59,087 nt of DNA, taken from NCBI GenBank assembly GCA_937894675.1, contig CALCQO010000034.1, positions 1-59,087 of the forward strand, read 5' to 3'. Positions 23,867-32,740 of the stretch are shown in pieces; position 1 is the stretch's first letter, and each line of letters begins with the position of its first letter. The notes beneath the pieces are model-generated. The model was not told where the DNA came from, did no database searches, and saw only the letters and a program-made list of their open reading frames with translations. Position numbers and translations under genes: made by a program. This DNA is from an uncultured Clostridia bacterium. GTDB lineage: Bacteria > Bacillota > Clostridia > Christensenellales > Aristaeellaceae.

Positions 23867-26800
23867 ATGCCGTATCATCCAAAGACACTCAAAGGGCTCC
23901 GTATGATGTGCCTGCTGTTGGTGATGACTTTTCTGCTGCCCCTTTTCCCGGCGGCGGCAGCCACCACCCATGGCGTGGTTACCGCGGACAAGGTGGTTTT
24001 ACGCAAGGTTATCGGCGATAGCGACTATTGGGACCGCCTGAACACCGGCTGGGTCGTGGAAGTGCTGGGCACCCAAACCAGCGGCGACTATACCTGGTAT
24101 AACGTGCGCACCAACATTCCCGTCAACCTCAACAACCAGTTTGTCGGGTACATCCGCGGCGATTTTCTGCGCCTGATGACGGCGGAGGAAGAAGCCCAGT
24201 GGCTGAAAAACCCCGTCCAGGGCAGCTGGCAGACCGCCCCGGTTGTGCCGGCGCAGCCTGTGGTAACATCCGGTACGGGCACCGGCTATCAGCCGGGGGA
24301 ATCCGCCATTGAAAGCCAGGCGCTGGCGGAAGAGGCCACCACCTATTCCACCACGGGCTATGTGCGCATTACCCAGACCAACACCAACCTGCGCACCAAG
24401 CCGGAAGGCGCCAGCATTTTGCAGCTGGAAAAGAATGTCATTCTGCCTTATTACGGGCTGGAAACCGCGCTGAACGCCTACCGCTGGGTCTATGTGCTGG
24501 ACACCAAGACCAACCAGTACGGCTATGTGCGCAGCGATTGCTACGAGTTTGTCACCCAGAGCGGCACCGTCACCTCCGGCCCCGCTTTGCAGACCCCGGC
24601 GCCCGCCACCAACCCCACGGGCACCACCACTGTAAACAGCGGCTACGCTGTTAATCAGGTGGAGGCTGCCAATTTGCGGCAGACCCCCGGCGGCTACTCC
24701 GTCACCCTGGTGCCCCTTAACGCCGTGGTTACCCTGACAGGCAGGGAAAGCAGCGGCTGGTATCCTGTTACCTACAATGGCTATACCGGGTATCTGAACG
24801 CCTCCTTCCTACGGGTGATGACCGCCGCGGAAGTCGCGGCCTGGGTGGCTGGGCAAAGCCCCTCCACCGGCACCACCACCAGCGCCACAGCCAGCGGCTA
24901 TGTGCGCATCACGGCGGTGCGGGTCAATTTGCGCGACCGTCCCGAAGGCGCCAGCATGCTGCAGATGGATAAGGACCAGATCATCCCCTACTACGGCGCG
25001 CCCCAGTACCGCAACGGCGTGGCGTGGCTGTATGTTTACTACACCCCGGCCCGTGTCTACGGCTATGTGCATGGGGACTTTTATCAATACACCACCGAGA
25101 CGGGCACCGTGGTAACCCTGGCGCCCAGCGTGCCCACCCCCGTGCCGGACGGCTCGGTCATCAATGTCAGCGGCTATGTGAAGCTGATCAAAGACAAGGT
25201 CAACCTGCGGTTGATCCCCGGCGGGGAAAGCCAGACGCAGCTGGCCATCAACACCATTTTGCCCTACCAGAACGCGCCCACCTACTACGGCGGCTACAAC
25301 TGGGTGCAGGTGACTGACCCCACCTCCCGCCGCACCGGCTATGTGCGCAGCGACTGCTATACCTTTACCGACCAGGCGGGTTCTCCCCTGGGCACCACCC
25401 CGGCGCCGGCCATCACCCCGGTGCCCATCGCCACCAATGTGCCCGCCCCCGGCAATGTCAGCGGCACGGTTACCCTGATTAAGGGCGGCGTCAACCTGCG
25501 GGTGCAGCCCGGCGGCGGGGTCATCGCGCAGCTGGAGCGGGGCACGGTGCTCAACTACTACGGCTTTACCCAGCAGGGCGGCTACAGCTGGTACTATGTG
25601 CTGGCGCCCCAGGGCGCGGGCTACATCCGCGGCGACATGGTCACCGTCAGCCAGACCTCCGCCACCGTTACCACCCCGCCCAGCCAGGACACCACCAGCG
25701 GCTACCTGATTACCACCAAGTCCAGCGTCAATCTGCGCAAGACCCCCGCGGGGCTTACGCTGACGCAGTTGCCCAAAGCCCAGGTGTACCCCATCATCGG
25801 GCCCATCGTCAGCCTGAGCGGGTATAACTGGTACTTCGTCAAAACCGAGGGCAACACCGGCTACCTGCGCGGCGATGTGGTGCGGCAGCTGACCCAGGAT
25901 GAAATTACCAACTATCTGACAAACGGCGTCATCCCCTCTGTCACGGCGCCCGCGGGCACCCCCTCTACCGGGGCGACGGGCTATGTGCAGATTACCGAAA
26001 ACTTTACCAACATCCGCGTATCGCCCAGCCTTGACGCTGGCAAACTGGGCCAAGTGAACAAGGACACCGTGGTGCCCTACAAGAGCAGCCTGTCTTCCGG
26101 CGGCCGCATGTGGTACCAGGTGGAATACGCCGGGCAGAACGCCTATGTGCTGGGCAGCCTTGCCCGCATCATGACCACGGCGGAATACCAGGCCTGGCTC
26201 GCGGGCCAGCCGGTACCCACCGCGGCGCCCGCTACCGCCACCCCCCGGCCGGAGGATTACAGCACCACCGCCATCACCCTGATGGACCGCGTGCTGCTGC
26301 GCTCCAGCGGCAGCATGTCCGCCTCCACCCTGACCGTCTTGTACCGGGCGGGCACCCAGGCCCAGCTGCTGGGCTCCACCACCCAGAGCGGCGGCTACAC
26401 CTGGTATAATGTGCGGGCGGCCGGCGTCAACGGCTGGATCCGCAGCGACATGGTTCGCATCCTGACCAAGGCGGAAGCCGGCACATCCACCGGCGGCACC
26501 AGCGGCAGCGACAAGCCTGTGGCGGTCTACCGCACCCTGCGCAAGGGCATGACGGGCGAGGATGTCACCAGGCTGCAGAACCAGCTGATTCTGCTGGGCC
26601 TGATGCCCTCGGGCAGCGCCAACGGCGTGTACAACACCCAGACCGAGCTGGCGGTGCGCGAATACCAGAAGGTTGAAAACCTGTTCGTGGACGGCGTGGC
26701 CGGGCAGAAAACCCAGGACGCCCTGTACGGCACCGTGGCCCCTGACGCCCCCGACGGCGGCAGCACGGTGGAAGGCACCCTGTACCCGGTGGAGATTGTG

Positions 26801-27235
26801 GACTGGTACACCGGCGACATCCAGACCGTCTGGGGCAAGGGCGACATCGCCACCATCACCGACGTGCGCACGGGCTTAAGCTTCCGCGCCAAGCGGTGGT
26901 CGGGCGGCTACCACGCCGACGTGGAACCCCTGACAGCAGCGGACACCGCCGTGATGCTGAAAATCTACGGCGTCAACTCCGCCCAGGAAATCAGCGACAA
27001 GAACCTCTACCAGCGCCGTCCCCTGTGGATTACCCTCAAGGGCCGCTCCTTCGCCGCCTCCATCTACGGCGTGCCCCACAACTACCCGGCGGGCGACACC
27101 ATCGCCAACAACGACTTTAACGGCCAGTTCTGCGTGCACTTCTACAACAGCCGCACCCATTCCTCCGGCCGTATCGATTCCGACCATATGAAGGCCATCC
27201 AGGAGGCGTACGATAAAGCACCGGTCAAAAAATAA
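23867..27235 (+). CDS. Large secreted SH3-repeat protein with peptidoglycan-binding and novel C-terminal domain
   Basis: A 1122-residue exported protein. After a signal peptide (about 1-32, ending AAA-TT) come nine bacterial SH3-like repeats, most with a VNLR or TNLR strand and a YVRSDCY/YIRGD closing strand, separated by Thr/Pro-rich linkers. A peptidoglycan-binding domain 1 follows (about 880-950: LRKGMTGEDVTRLQNQL, GVYNTQTELAVREYQ). The last about 155 residues form a domain I cannot name, with HADVEPL, GVPHNYPAG, GQFCVHFYNSRTH and a final DSDH. The order His, 18 residues, Cys recalls L,D-transpeptidases (see findings). ATG 23867 has GAGGTG six bases ahead. It probably acts in or on the cell wall. 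Its 3' end overlaps the next gene. Confidence 0.85.
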   Translation: MPYHPKTLKGLRMMCLLLVMTFLLPLFPAAAATTHGVVTADKVVLRKVIGDSDYWDRLNTGWVVEVLGTQTSGDYTWYNVRTNIPVNLNNQFVGYIRGDFLRLMTAEEEAQWLKNPVQGSWQTAPVVPAQPVVTSGTGTGYQPGESAIESQALAEEATTYSTTGYVRITQTNTNLRTKPEGASILQLEKNVILPYYGLETALNAYRWVYVLDTKTNQYGYVRSDCYEFVTQSGTVTSGPALQTPAPATNPTGTTTVNSGYAVNQVEAANLRQTPGGYSVTLVPLNAVVTLTGRESSGWYPVTYNGYTGYLNASFLRVMTAAEVAAWVAGQSPSTGTTTSATASGYVRITAVRVNLRDRPEGASMLQMDKDQIIPYYGAPQYRNGVAWLYVYYTPARVYGYVHGDFYQYTTETGTVVTLAPSVPTPVPDGSVINVSGYVKLIKDKVNLRLIPGGESQTQLAINTILPYQNAPTYYGGYNWVQVTDPTSRRTGYVRSDCYTFTDQAGSPLGTTPAPAITPVPIATNVPAPGNVSGTVTLIKGGVNLRVQPGGGVIAQLERGTVLNYYGFTQQGGYSWYYVLAPQGAGYIRGDMVTVSQTSATVTTPPSQDTTSGYLITTKSSVNLRKTPAGLTLTQLPKAQVYPIIGPIVSLSGYNWYFVKTEGNTGYLRGDVVRQLTQDEITNYLTNGVIPSVTAPAGTPSTGATGYVQITENFTNIRVSPSLDAGKLGQVNKDTVVPYKSSLSSGGRMWYQVEYAGQNAYVLGSLARIMTTAEYQAWLAGQPVPTAAPATATPRPEDYSTTAITLMDRVLLRSSGSMSASTLTVLYRAGTQAQLLGSTTQSGGYTWYNVRAAGVNGWIRSDMVRILTKAEAGTSTGGTSGSDKPVAVYRTLRKGMTGEDVTRLQNQLILLGLMPSGSANGVYNTQTELAVREYQKVENLFVDGVAGQKTQDALYGTVAPDAPDGGSTVEGTLYPVEIVDWYTGDIQTVWGKGDIATITDVRTGLSFRAKRWSGGYHADVEPLTAADTAVMLKIYGVNSAQEISDKNLYQRRPLWITLKGRSFAASIYGVPHNYPAGDTIANNDFNGQFCVHFYNSRTHSSGRIDSDHMKAIQEAYDKAPVKK

Positions 27236-28442
27236 CATCCAACTCATCATCATCGGCGGCGGGGCTTCGGGCCTCGCCGCCGCCTGCGTTGCCGCCAGGC
27301 GGGGCATCCCCGCCCTGCTGATGGAGAAAAACAGCAAGCTGGGCAAGAAGCTGCTGGCCACCGGCAACGGCCGTTGCAACATCATGAACGCCGAGGAGCC
27401 GGTGTACTTTGGGGAGAAGGAATTTGCCCATCAGGTGCTGTCCTACTGCCCGCCGGACAGTGTGCAGGCTTTTCTGGAGGGCCTGGGCCTGGTGCTGCGC
27501 ACGGAGGAAGGCGGCCGGATGTACCCCGCTGGCAACCGGGGGGACATGGTGCTGGACGCCCTGACAACCCCCCTCTTTGGAAGCGGCGTCCAGGTGCTGC
27601 TGGATACCCAGGCGGAAAAGCTGGAACAAAGGGCGGAAGGCTGGCGGGTGGAAACAACGGATGGCCGGAGCTTTTCCGCCCCCAGCCTCATCCTGGCGGG
27701 GGGCAGCTGCGCCGCCCCCAAACTGGGGGGGACGGACAGCATGTATCAGCTGCTGACGCCCCTTGGCTTTGAACTGGCGCGGCCTTTGCCTGCCCTGTGC
27801 GCTTTGGAAACCCAGCGCAAGCCCCTGCAGGGGCTCAGCGGTCTGCGCCTGCTGGCGCGGCTGACCCTGCTGGCGCAGGGCGAGCCGGCGGATGCCGCCC
27901 AGGGGGAAATGCTCTTTGGGGAAACGGGTGTCAGCGGCGTGTGCGCCATGCAGTTGGCGAGGACGGCCGCCCAGGCGCTGGATAAGGGGCAGGAAGTTGT
28001 ACTATCGGTGGATGTGACCCCCACCCTGGGCCTAAGGGACACCGCCATGGAGCGCAAGCCCCCGGAGAAGCCTGGGCAGATGGCGGAAACCGCCCGGCAA
28101 TGGCTGCTGAAGCGTTCCGGCTTTCTGCCGGACAACCGCCTGCTGCAGGGAGCGCTGCCCAAGCCCCTGGCGGACAGGCTGCAGGGCCTCTCCATCGAGG
28201 AAACAGCCCGCAACCTGGCGGACTGGCGCCTTCAGGTAACCGGCGTGCGGGGCTTCGACCATGCCCAGGTGGCAGCGGGGGGCATCAGCCCCCGGGGCGT
28301 CAACCCCCAAACCATGGAAAGCGCCCTGCCCGGGCTGTACCTGTGCGGGGAACTGCTGGATGTGGACGGCGACACCGGCGGTCATAACCTGATGTTCGCC
28401 CTGGCCACAGGCATCCTGGCGGGGGAAAGCGCGGCAGGGTAG
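27213..28442 (+). CDS. HI0933/BaiN-family FAD-dependent oxidoreductase, apparent ATA start
   Basis: A flavoprotein of about 409-410 residues. The dinucleotide fold IIIGGGASGLAAA lies at 27246 onward, then KNSKLGKKLLATGNGRCN, and the C-terminal LYLCGELLDVDGDTGGHNL, all family hallmarks. Family length is about 400-420. The first in-frame ATG (27321) would remove the whole GGGASG motif. Between the upstream stop (27189) and the motif there is no ATG, GTG, TTG or CTG; ATA at 27213 lies six bases after a perfect AGGAGG (27201-27206) and gives the expected length and an MKHRSKN-like start. So either AUA initiation, coupled to the overlapping upstream gene, or a recent ATG to ATA change. Some members reduce bile-acid intermediates; most are uncharacterised. 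Confidence 0.8.
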   Translation: MKHRSKNNIQLIIIGGGASGLAAACVAARRGIPALLMEKNSKLGKKLLATGNGRCNIMNAEEPVYFGEKEFAHQVLSYCPPDSVQAFLEGLGLVLRTEEGGRMYPAGNRGDMVLDALTTPLFGSGVQVLLDTQAEKLEQRAEGWRVETTDGRSFSAPSLILAGGSCAAPKLGGTDSMYQLLTPLGFELARPLPALCALETQRKPLQGLSGLRLLARLTLLAQGEPADAAQGEMLFGETGVSGVCAMQLARTAAQALDKGQEVVLSVDVTPTLGLRDTAMERKPPEKPGQMAETARQWLLKRSGFLPDNRLLQGALPKPLADRLQGLSIEETARNLADWRLQVTGVRGFDHAQVAAGGISPRGVNPQTMESALPGLYLCGELLDVDGDTGGHNLMFALATGILAGESAAG

Positions 28443-28446
28443 GCAG

Positions 28447-28601
28447 GCGCAGCGTGCTAAAAAGCCGGCAGCCGCAATTCGATAACGAAACAAGCTCGCG
28501 TTGTCATGACAACTGCCGGAAGAGGCCGCTTATGTACCATGTAAGCTTCCATTTCCGGCAGATTCGTTGCAAGCCTTGCGGATGTTTAGGACCCGCTGCG
28601 C
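28447..28601 (+). repeat. Repeat family B, copy 3 (diverged)
   Basis: Starts four bases after the oxidoreductase stop. Ends pair as GCGCAGCG/CGCTGCGC; inner helices CTGCCGGAA/TTCCGGCAG and GCTTA/TAAGC and the conserved GTAAGCTTCC and GATTCGTT segments match family B, though the sequence is otherwise different and 18 bp longer. Confidence 0.6.
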
Positions 28602-28618
28602 TTCTTTGACTGTCAAAG

Positions 28619-28645
28619 CCCGCTCTTCAAGGAGGCGGGTTTTTT
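28619..28645 (+). terminator. Intrinsic terminator after the flavoprotein gene
   Basis: Stem CCCGCT/GGCGGG with a 9-nt loop followed by six T. It closes the SH3-protein/flavoprotein operon, downstream of the B repeat. Confidence 0.75.
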
Positions 28646-28691
28646 CCTCCCCAACTTTTACATGGGGCGGATACTCATCCAACGGAATATC

Positions 28692-28700
28692 TGGTATAAT
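28692..28700 (+). promoter_or_regulatory. Extended -10 promoter of the LRR gene
   Basis: TGG-TATAAT, an extended -10 with a consensus hexamer (28695-28700) and a poor -35, about 70 bp before ATG 28772. Confidence 0.6.
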
Positions 28701-28771
28701 TAACAGGATGAATCAATTGTTCTGAAAACCACCCGCACCCACCATGCCTGTCTACCATTCAGGAGGGCTTT

Positions 28772-29662
28772 ATGAAAAAAATCATATGTATCATCCTGGC
28801 GCTGTTCTTGCTGCCCGCGGCGGTATTGGCCGCCGCCCCGGCCTTGGAGGCCGAAGGCTATGCCTACCGGGTCAACCCCGACGGCGGCGCCGTCATCCTT
28901 GGTTATCTGGGGGAGGAAACCACCCTGGTGCTGCCGGGCACCCTGGCGGGTATGCCTGTCACGGGTCTGGGGGAGGAGGCTTTTGCCTATCAGCAGCTGG
29001 ACAGCGTCACCCTGCCCCGGAGCCTGGAAACCATGGAAATCAACCCCTTCCTGGGCTGCCCCGCCATCGTACGGCCGGGGGAGAACCCCCACTATATAGC
29101 GCAGGACAGCGCCCTGGTGGACACGCGCACGGGCACCCTGGTGTCCTTCGCTCTGCCCAAGGGGCAGGACAGCTTCCAGGCGCCCGACAGCGTGCTGCAC
29201 ATCGCCCCCCGGGCTTTCTACGGCGCGGGCGGCCTGAAACAGGCGGCGCTGCCCGCCTCCGTTCGCAGCATCGGGGAGCAGGCCTTCGCAGAGTGTACAG
29301 CGCTGGAGAGCGTCACCCTGCCCGGCGGCCTTACCAGCATCCCCGAGCAGGCCTTCCTGGGCTGTGTCATGCTGAAGGACATAGACATTCCTGCCTCCGT
29401 CACCCACATTGGCGCCTGGGCCTTTGCCAAGAGCGGCCTTCAGAGCGTCATCCTGCCCGAGGGTCTCCTGTCGGTGGCGGACTGGGCTTTCCTGCGCTGC
29501 AACGACCTGGTGGGCATCAGCCTGCCGGCTAGCCTGAAAGAAATCAGCGACAGCGCCTTTGACAGCGTGTCCCCCGATGCCCTCTTCACCGTGTACGAAG
29601 GCAGCGCCGGGGAAGCCTGGGCGCAGGACAGCCCCTACAACTACCAGCTGGAAGGGCTGTAA
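28772..29662 (+). CDS. Secreted leucine-rich repeat protein (BspA/LRR_5 type)
   Basis: A 296-residue exported protein: signal peptide (about 1-21, LLPAAVLAAA), then an array of about 23-residue LRR_5 repeats of the form GEQAFAECTALESVTLPGGL and GAWAFAKSGLQSVILPEGL. Such BspA-like repeats are common in surface proteins of gut and oral Bacillota and Bacteroidota and usually mediate binding. No LPXTG, SLH or other anchor is seen, and the end SYNYQLEGL-type closing segment (EAWAQDSPYNYQLEGL) is the usual C-terminal cap. ATG 28772 follows AGGAGG. Single gene with its own promoter and terminator. Confidence 0.85.
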   Translation: MKKIICIILALFLLPAAVLAAAPALEAEGYAYRVNPDGGAVILGYLGEETTLVLPGTLAGMPVTGLGEEAFAYQQLDSVTLPRSLETMEINPFLGCPAIVRPGENPHYIAQDSALVDTRTGTLVSFALPKGQDSFQAPDSVLHIAPRAFYGAGGLKQAALPASVRSIGEQAFAECTALESVTLPGGLTSIPEQAFLGCVMLKDIDIPASVTHIGAWAFAKSGLQSVILPEGLLSVADWAFLRCNDLVGISLPASLKEISDSAFDSVSPDALFTVYEGSAGEAWAQDSPYNYQLEGL

Positions 29663-29708
29663 GAAATCTTTCACAGGCAGGGCTGACCCCCTTCCATAGC
29701 CAACAAGA

Positions 29709-29747
29709 CCGCGCCCCGCTTTCCGGCGGCAGGCGCGGCTTTTTTTG
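29709..29747 (+). terminator. Intrinsic terminator of the LRR gene
   Basis: Stem CCGCGCC/GGCGCGG (29709-29715 with 29732-29738), loop with an inner hairpin, followed by seven T. Confidence 0.8.
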
Positions 29748-29762
29748 GCTCATGGAAAAGTA

Positions 29763-29771
29763 TGGTATGAT
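29763..29771 (+). promoter_or_regulatory. Extended -10 promoter
   Basis: TGG-TATGAT (29763-29771) just after the preceding terminator, 58 bp before ATG 29830; like the LRR promoter it lacks a clear -35. Confidence 0.5.
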
Positions 29772-29829
29772 AGGCAAGCGGTCTCCCCTTTTCGGGGCGG
29801 CACCGCGGGACAGTAAAGGAGTACGAACG

Positions 29830-30456
29830 ATGACATACGCAGCCACTCACCGCTGGTTTCTCAGCACCCTCTGCCTGTTGGCGGCGCTGCTACTGGCCTT
29901 TTCCGGCATGGCTGCCGGTTACGCGGAAAAAACCGCCCCCACCCAGGAGGAGCAGGCGTTTCTGGATCTGCTGCAGCAGGCGCTCATCGACCGTTGGAGC
30001 ATCATTGACGAAATTTTTCTGGACGGCAAGGACGATGACCAGGCCCGGGAAGCCGCGGTGCGGCAAGCGGGCCGCTACGCCCAGGCGGAGCAGGATGTGC
30101 TGGGCGAATTTGACCTGAACACCCTGGAGGATGAGGAGGTTCGCTTCTATGCCAAGCAATACCTGGAAGGGGTTGAGGAGCAGCTGCTGGCGGTGAGCGA
30201 CTACCTGGCGGAAAAGGATTATGCCGCCTATCAGCGGGGCTGGATTTCCGGCACCGCCGCCCGCGCCGCCGCCTACCTGTGGCTGGATGAACGCTATCAA
30301 CTGGACTTCCCCGGCCACGAGGACCGGGAAACGACAATGCGGGAGGAAGGGGACAGGTGGACCTACATCTTCGACTACGCTGGTATCATTGAGGACACAG
30401 TCAGCTTCACCGCCGCCGCCCTGTACTATGTCACCTTTGTAGAGCCGATTAGGTAG
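29830..30456 (+). CDS. Small secreted protein of unknown function
   Basis: A 208-residue protein with a signal peptide (about 1-35, LLLAFSGMAAGYA-E) and a charged, mostly helical mature part. I recognise no family. Visible: an acidic helix with LDLLQQALIDRWSIIDEIFLDGKDD, a second helix with EEQLLAVSDYLAEKDYAAYQRGWISG, and a C-terminal EEGDRWTYIFDYAGIIEDTVSF. ATG 29830 has AAAGGAG nine bases ahead; codons upstream of it overlap the promoter. It stands between two terminators, so it is monocistronic. Codon use matches its neighbours, so it is a real gene rather than a chance frame. Confidence 0.7.
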   Translation: MTYAATHRWFLSTLCLLAALLLAFSGMAAGYAEKTAPTQEEQAFLDLLQQALIDRWSIIDEIFLDGKDDDQAREAAVRQAGRYAQAEQDVLGEFDLNTLEDEEVRFYAKQYLEGVEEQLLAVSDYLAEKDYAAYQRGWISGTAARAAAYLWLDERYQLDFPGHEDRETTMREEGDRWTYIFDYAGIIEDTVSFTAAALYYVTFVEPIR

Positions 30457-30486
30457 GGGGGAAGGATTTATACTTTTATTTCATCA

Positions 30487-30525
30487 GAAACCCGCTGCTT
30501 TGCGTAACCGCAGAGCGCGGGTTTC
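30487..30525 (+). terminator. Intrinsic terminator
   Basis: Stem GAAACCCGC/GCGGGTTTC (30487-30495 with 30517-30525), with a second inner stem TTGCG/CGCAG. The T-rich end is part of the stem and is followed by TTACA; it could also work on the minus strand. Confidence 0.65.
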
Positions 30526-30618
30526 TTACATCCGCGCTCTTCCTTTCCGCTTTCTCTATTCGCGCGGATAACCATTGTGCCGTAAATCCGCCCTTTCCCC
30601 TTTATCCATCACGGTTTC

Positions 30619-30647
30619 TTGCATTGCGGTGGGCTTGATGCTATACT
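30619..30647 (+). promoter_or_regulatory. Promoter of the M42 peptidase/alaS operon
   Basis: TTGCAT (30619-30624), 17-bp spacer, TATACT (30642-30647), 48 bp before ATG 30696. The leader is short and shows no T-box, although a tRNA synthetase gene is in the operon. Confidence 0.75.
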
Positions 30648-30695
30648 ATTTAGACTGTTTACAGCCTGGGAAATCGGGCTGGGAAGGAAGGCAGG

Positions 30696-31730
30696 ATGGA
30701 GCTGGAGCAATTTCTGCGCGAGGTGATCGCGCAGCCTGGCCTGACGGGCCATGAGGGGCCTGTGGCGCGGCTGATTGCCGACAAGTTCAGGCCCCTGTGC
30801 GACGAGGTGTACATCACCTCCACCAACAGCGTCATCGCCCGCAAGAAGGGCAATGGCCCCAAGGTGATGTTCGCCGCCCATCTGGACGAAATCGGCCTGA
30901 TGGTGACAAAAGTCGAGAAGGACGGCAGCCTGCGCATGGGCTCGGTGGGCGGGGTGGATCCCCGCATCCTGCCGGGCATGCGGGTCACGGTGCTGGGCAA
31001 GGAAACCCTGCTGGGGGTGGTGGGCGCCAAAGCCCCCCATCTGCTGACCGAGAAAGAGCGGGAGCAGAACTACCAGCGGGATGATTTATATGTAGATTTG
31101 GGCTTGCCCGCGGACAAGGTGCAATCCCTGGTGCAGATTGGCGATCTGATTCAATTGGAGAACCGCTTTGTGGAATTGAAAAACCGCAGGTACGCCACCA
31201 AGACGGCGGACGACCGCGCCTGCGTGGCTATCCTCTACCGGGCGATGCAGCTGCTTGCCAATATGCGCCATGAGGCGGATTTGTACTTTGTGGCCACCTG
31301 CCAGGAGGAGATTGGCTCCTGGGGCGCCAAGATGGCGGGCTTTGAGGTTGACCCGGACTTTGGCGTCGCCCTGGACGTGTGCCACGCCGCCACCCCCGAT
31401 GCAACCCAGTTTACCCACGAGGTTACCAGCCTTGTGGCCAGCATGGGCCCCTATATCCACCCCGTATTGCGCCAGAAGCTAAGCGATGTGGCCAAGGAGC
31501 AGAACATCGTCCTGCAGACCGCCGTGGTGCCCAGGAGCACCAGCACCGACGCCGACGATTTGGGCGTGGTGCGCGGGGGCGTGCCCACCATTTTGCTGGA
31601 GCTGCCCCTGAAATACATGCACACCACGGTGGAGCTGTTCGACATGCATGCCCTGCAGGAGGGCGGGCGGCTGCTGGCCAACTTCGCCGCCGCCGTACAG
31701 CCCGGCTGGGAGGATGAACTATGGATCTGA
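30696..31730 (+). CDS. M42 family aminopeptidase, paralogue 1
   Basis: A 344-residue dinuclear zinc/cobalt aminopeptidase of the TET type (PepA/FrvX/YsdC relatives), which forms 12-subunit tetrahedral shells trimming peptides released by proteases. Metal/catalytic residues: His-Asp in AAHLDEIG, the bridging Asp in TADDRA, the catalytic and metal Glu pair in TCQEEIG, an Asp in ALDVCHA, and the last His in YMHTTVE. ATG 30696 follows GGAAGG. The end overlaps the next gene by 10 bp. This paralogue differs most from the other two (EEIGSWGAK instead of EEVGLRGA). First of three consecutive M42 genes. Confidence 0.9.
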   Translation: MELEQFLREVIAQPGLTGHEGPVARLIADKFRPLCDEVYITSTNSVIARKKGNGPKVMFAAHLDEIGLMVTKVEKDGSLRMGSVGGVDPRILPGMRVTVLGKETLLGVVGAKAPHLLTEKEREQNYQRDDLYVDLGLPADKVQSLVQIGDLIQLENRFVELKNRRYATKTADDRACVAILYRAMQLLANMRHEADLYFVATCQEEIGSWGAKMAGFEVDPDFGVALDVCHAATPDATQFTHEVTSLVASMGPYIHPVLRQKLSDVAKEQNIVLQTAVVPRSTSTDADDLGVVRGGVPTILLELPLKYMHTTVELFDMHALQEGGRLLANFAAAVQPGWEDELWI

Positions 31731-32740
31731 AAACACTGTGCGAGTTAAACGGTGTGTCGGGCAGCGAAGGCCCGGTGCGCAGGGCCATCCTGGAGGCGGC
31801 CCGTCCCCTGTGCGACAGCGCGTACATTGATAAAATGGGCAATGTCATCTGCCATAAAAAGAGCGGGGCGGACGACGCCCCCCATATCCTGCTGGCCGCC
31901 CATATGGACGAGGTGGGCTTTATCATCGTCGGCCATACCGAGGACGGCATGCTGCGCTTCCGCAGTGTGGGCGGCATCGACCCCCGGGTCATTATCAGCA
32001 AATGGGTGAAGGTGGGGGACGTGCCCGGCGTCATCGGCGCCAAGGCCATCCACCTGCAAAGCCCCGCCGACCGGCAGAAGGTGCTCAGCTACGACGGGCT
32101 GTACATCGACATCGGCGCCAAGGACAAGGCCGAGGCCGAGGGGCTGTGCCCCCTGGGCGCCTACGCCAGTTTTGACACTTCCTACCAGCCCCTGGGGGAC
32201 TTGATTGTCTCCAAAGCCCTGGACGATCGGGTGGGCTGCTACAACCTGCTGCGGCTGCTCAAGAACGAGTACCCCTGCGACATCACCGCGGCCTTTGTCT
32301 CCCAGGAGGAGGTAGGGCTGCGCGGCTCCCAGGGCGCCGGCCACACGGTGGATTCCGACGCCGCCATCATCCTGGAGGGCACCGCCGCCAACGACCTGGG
32401 GGATGTGCCCGAGCGGTTCCATGTGGCCAGCGTAGGCAAGGGGGTGGCCGTCAGCTTTATGGACGGCGCCAGCATTGCCGACCGGGACATGTTCCGCCAG
32501 ATGATGGAGGTGGCCCAAGCCGGGGGCATCCCCGCCCAGGTAAAGCGCGGGGTAACGGGGGGCAACGACGCCGGTTCCTTCCAGCGCGCCCGCGCCGGGC
32601 AGCGTACGGTGGTGTTGTCCGTGCCCTGCCGCTACATCCACTCGGGCAGCAACGTGGCCAGCGAAAAGGACATCGACGCCCAGTACCAATTAGCCGACGC
32701 TTTCTTACAACAAGTTGAGGGAGGGACCAACCATGCTTAA
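31721..32740 (+). CDS. M42 family aminopeptidase, paralogue 2
   Basis: A 339-residue TET-type aminopeptidase. Metal/catalytic residues: His-Asp in AAHMDEVG, Asp in ALDDRVG, Glu pair in SQEEVGLRG, a Glu in ILEGTAANDLG where paralogues have Asp (Asp or Glu can serve in this position), and His in RYIHSGSN. The start overlaps the stop of paralogue 1 and its end overlaps the start of paralogue 3, so the three are translationally coupled. Sequence resembles the glutamyl-aminopeptidase/YsdC group. Cytoplasmic, no signal peptide. Confidence 0.9.
   Translation: MDLKTLCELNGVSGSEGPVRRAILEAARPLCDSAYIDKMGNVICHKKSGADDAPHILLAAHMDEVGFIIVGHTEDGMLRFRSVGGIDPRVIISKWVKVGDVPGVIGAKAIHLQSPADRQKVLSYDGLYIDIGAKDKAEAEGLCPLGAYASFDTSYQPLGDLIVSKALDDRVGCYNLLRLLKNEYPCDITAAFVSQEEVGLRGSQGAGHTVDSDAAIILEGTAANDLGDVPERFHVASVGKGVAVSFMDGASIADRDMFRQMMEVAQAGGIPAQVKRGVTGGNDAGSFQRARAGQRTVVLSVPCRYIHSGSNVASEKDIDAQYQLADAFLQQVEGGTNHA

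Noticed and set aside
24809..26053. 414-codon minus-strand frame over the SH3 gene
   Set aside because: Shadow of the repeated, high-GC SH3 region; no SD or motif.
30648..30695. T-box in front of the alaS operon
   Set aside because: The leader is under 50 nt and has no T-box sequence or specifier stem.
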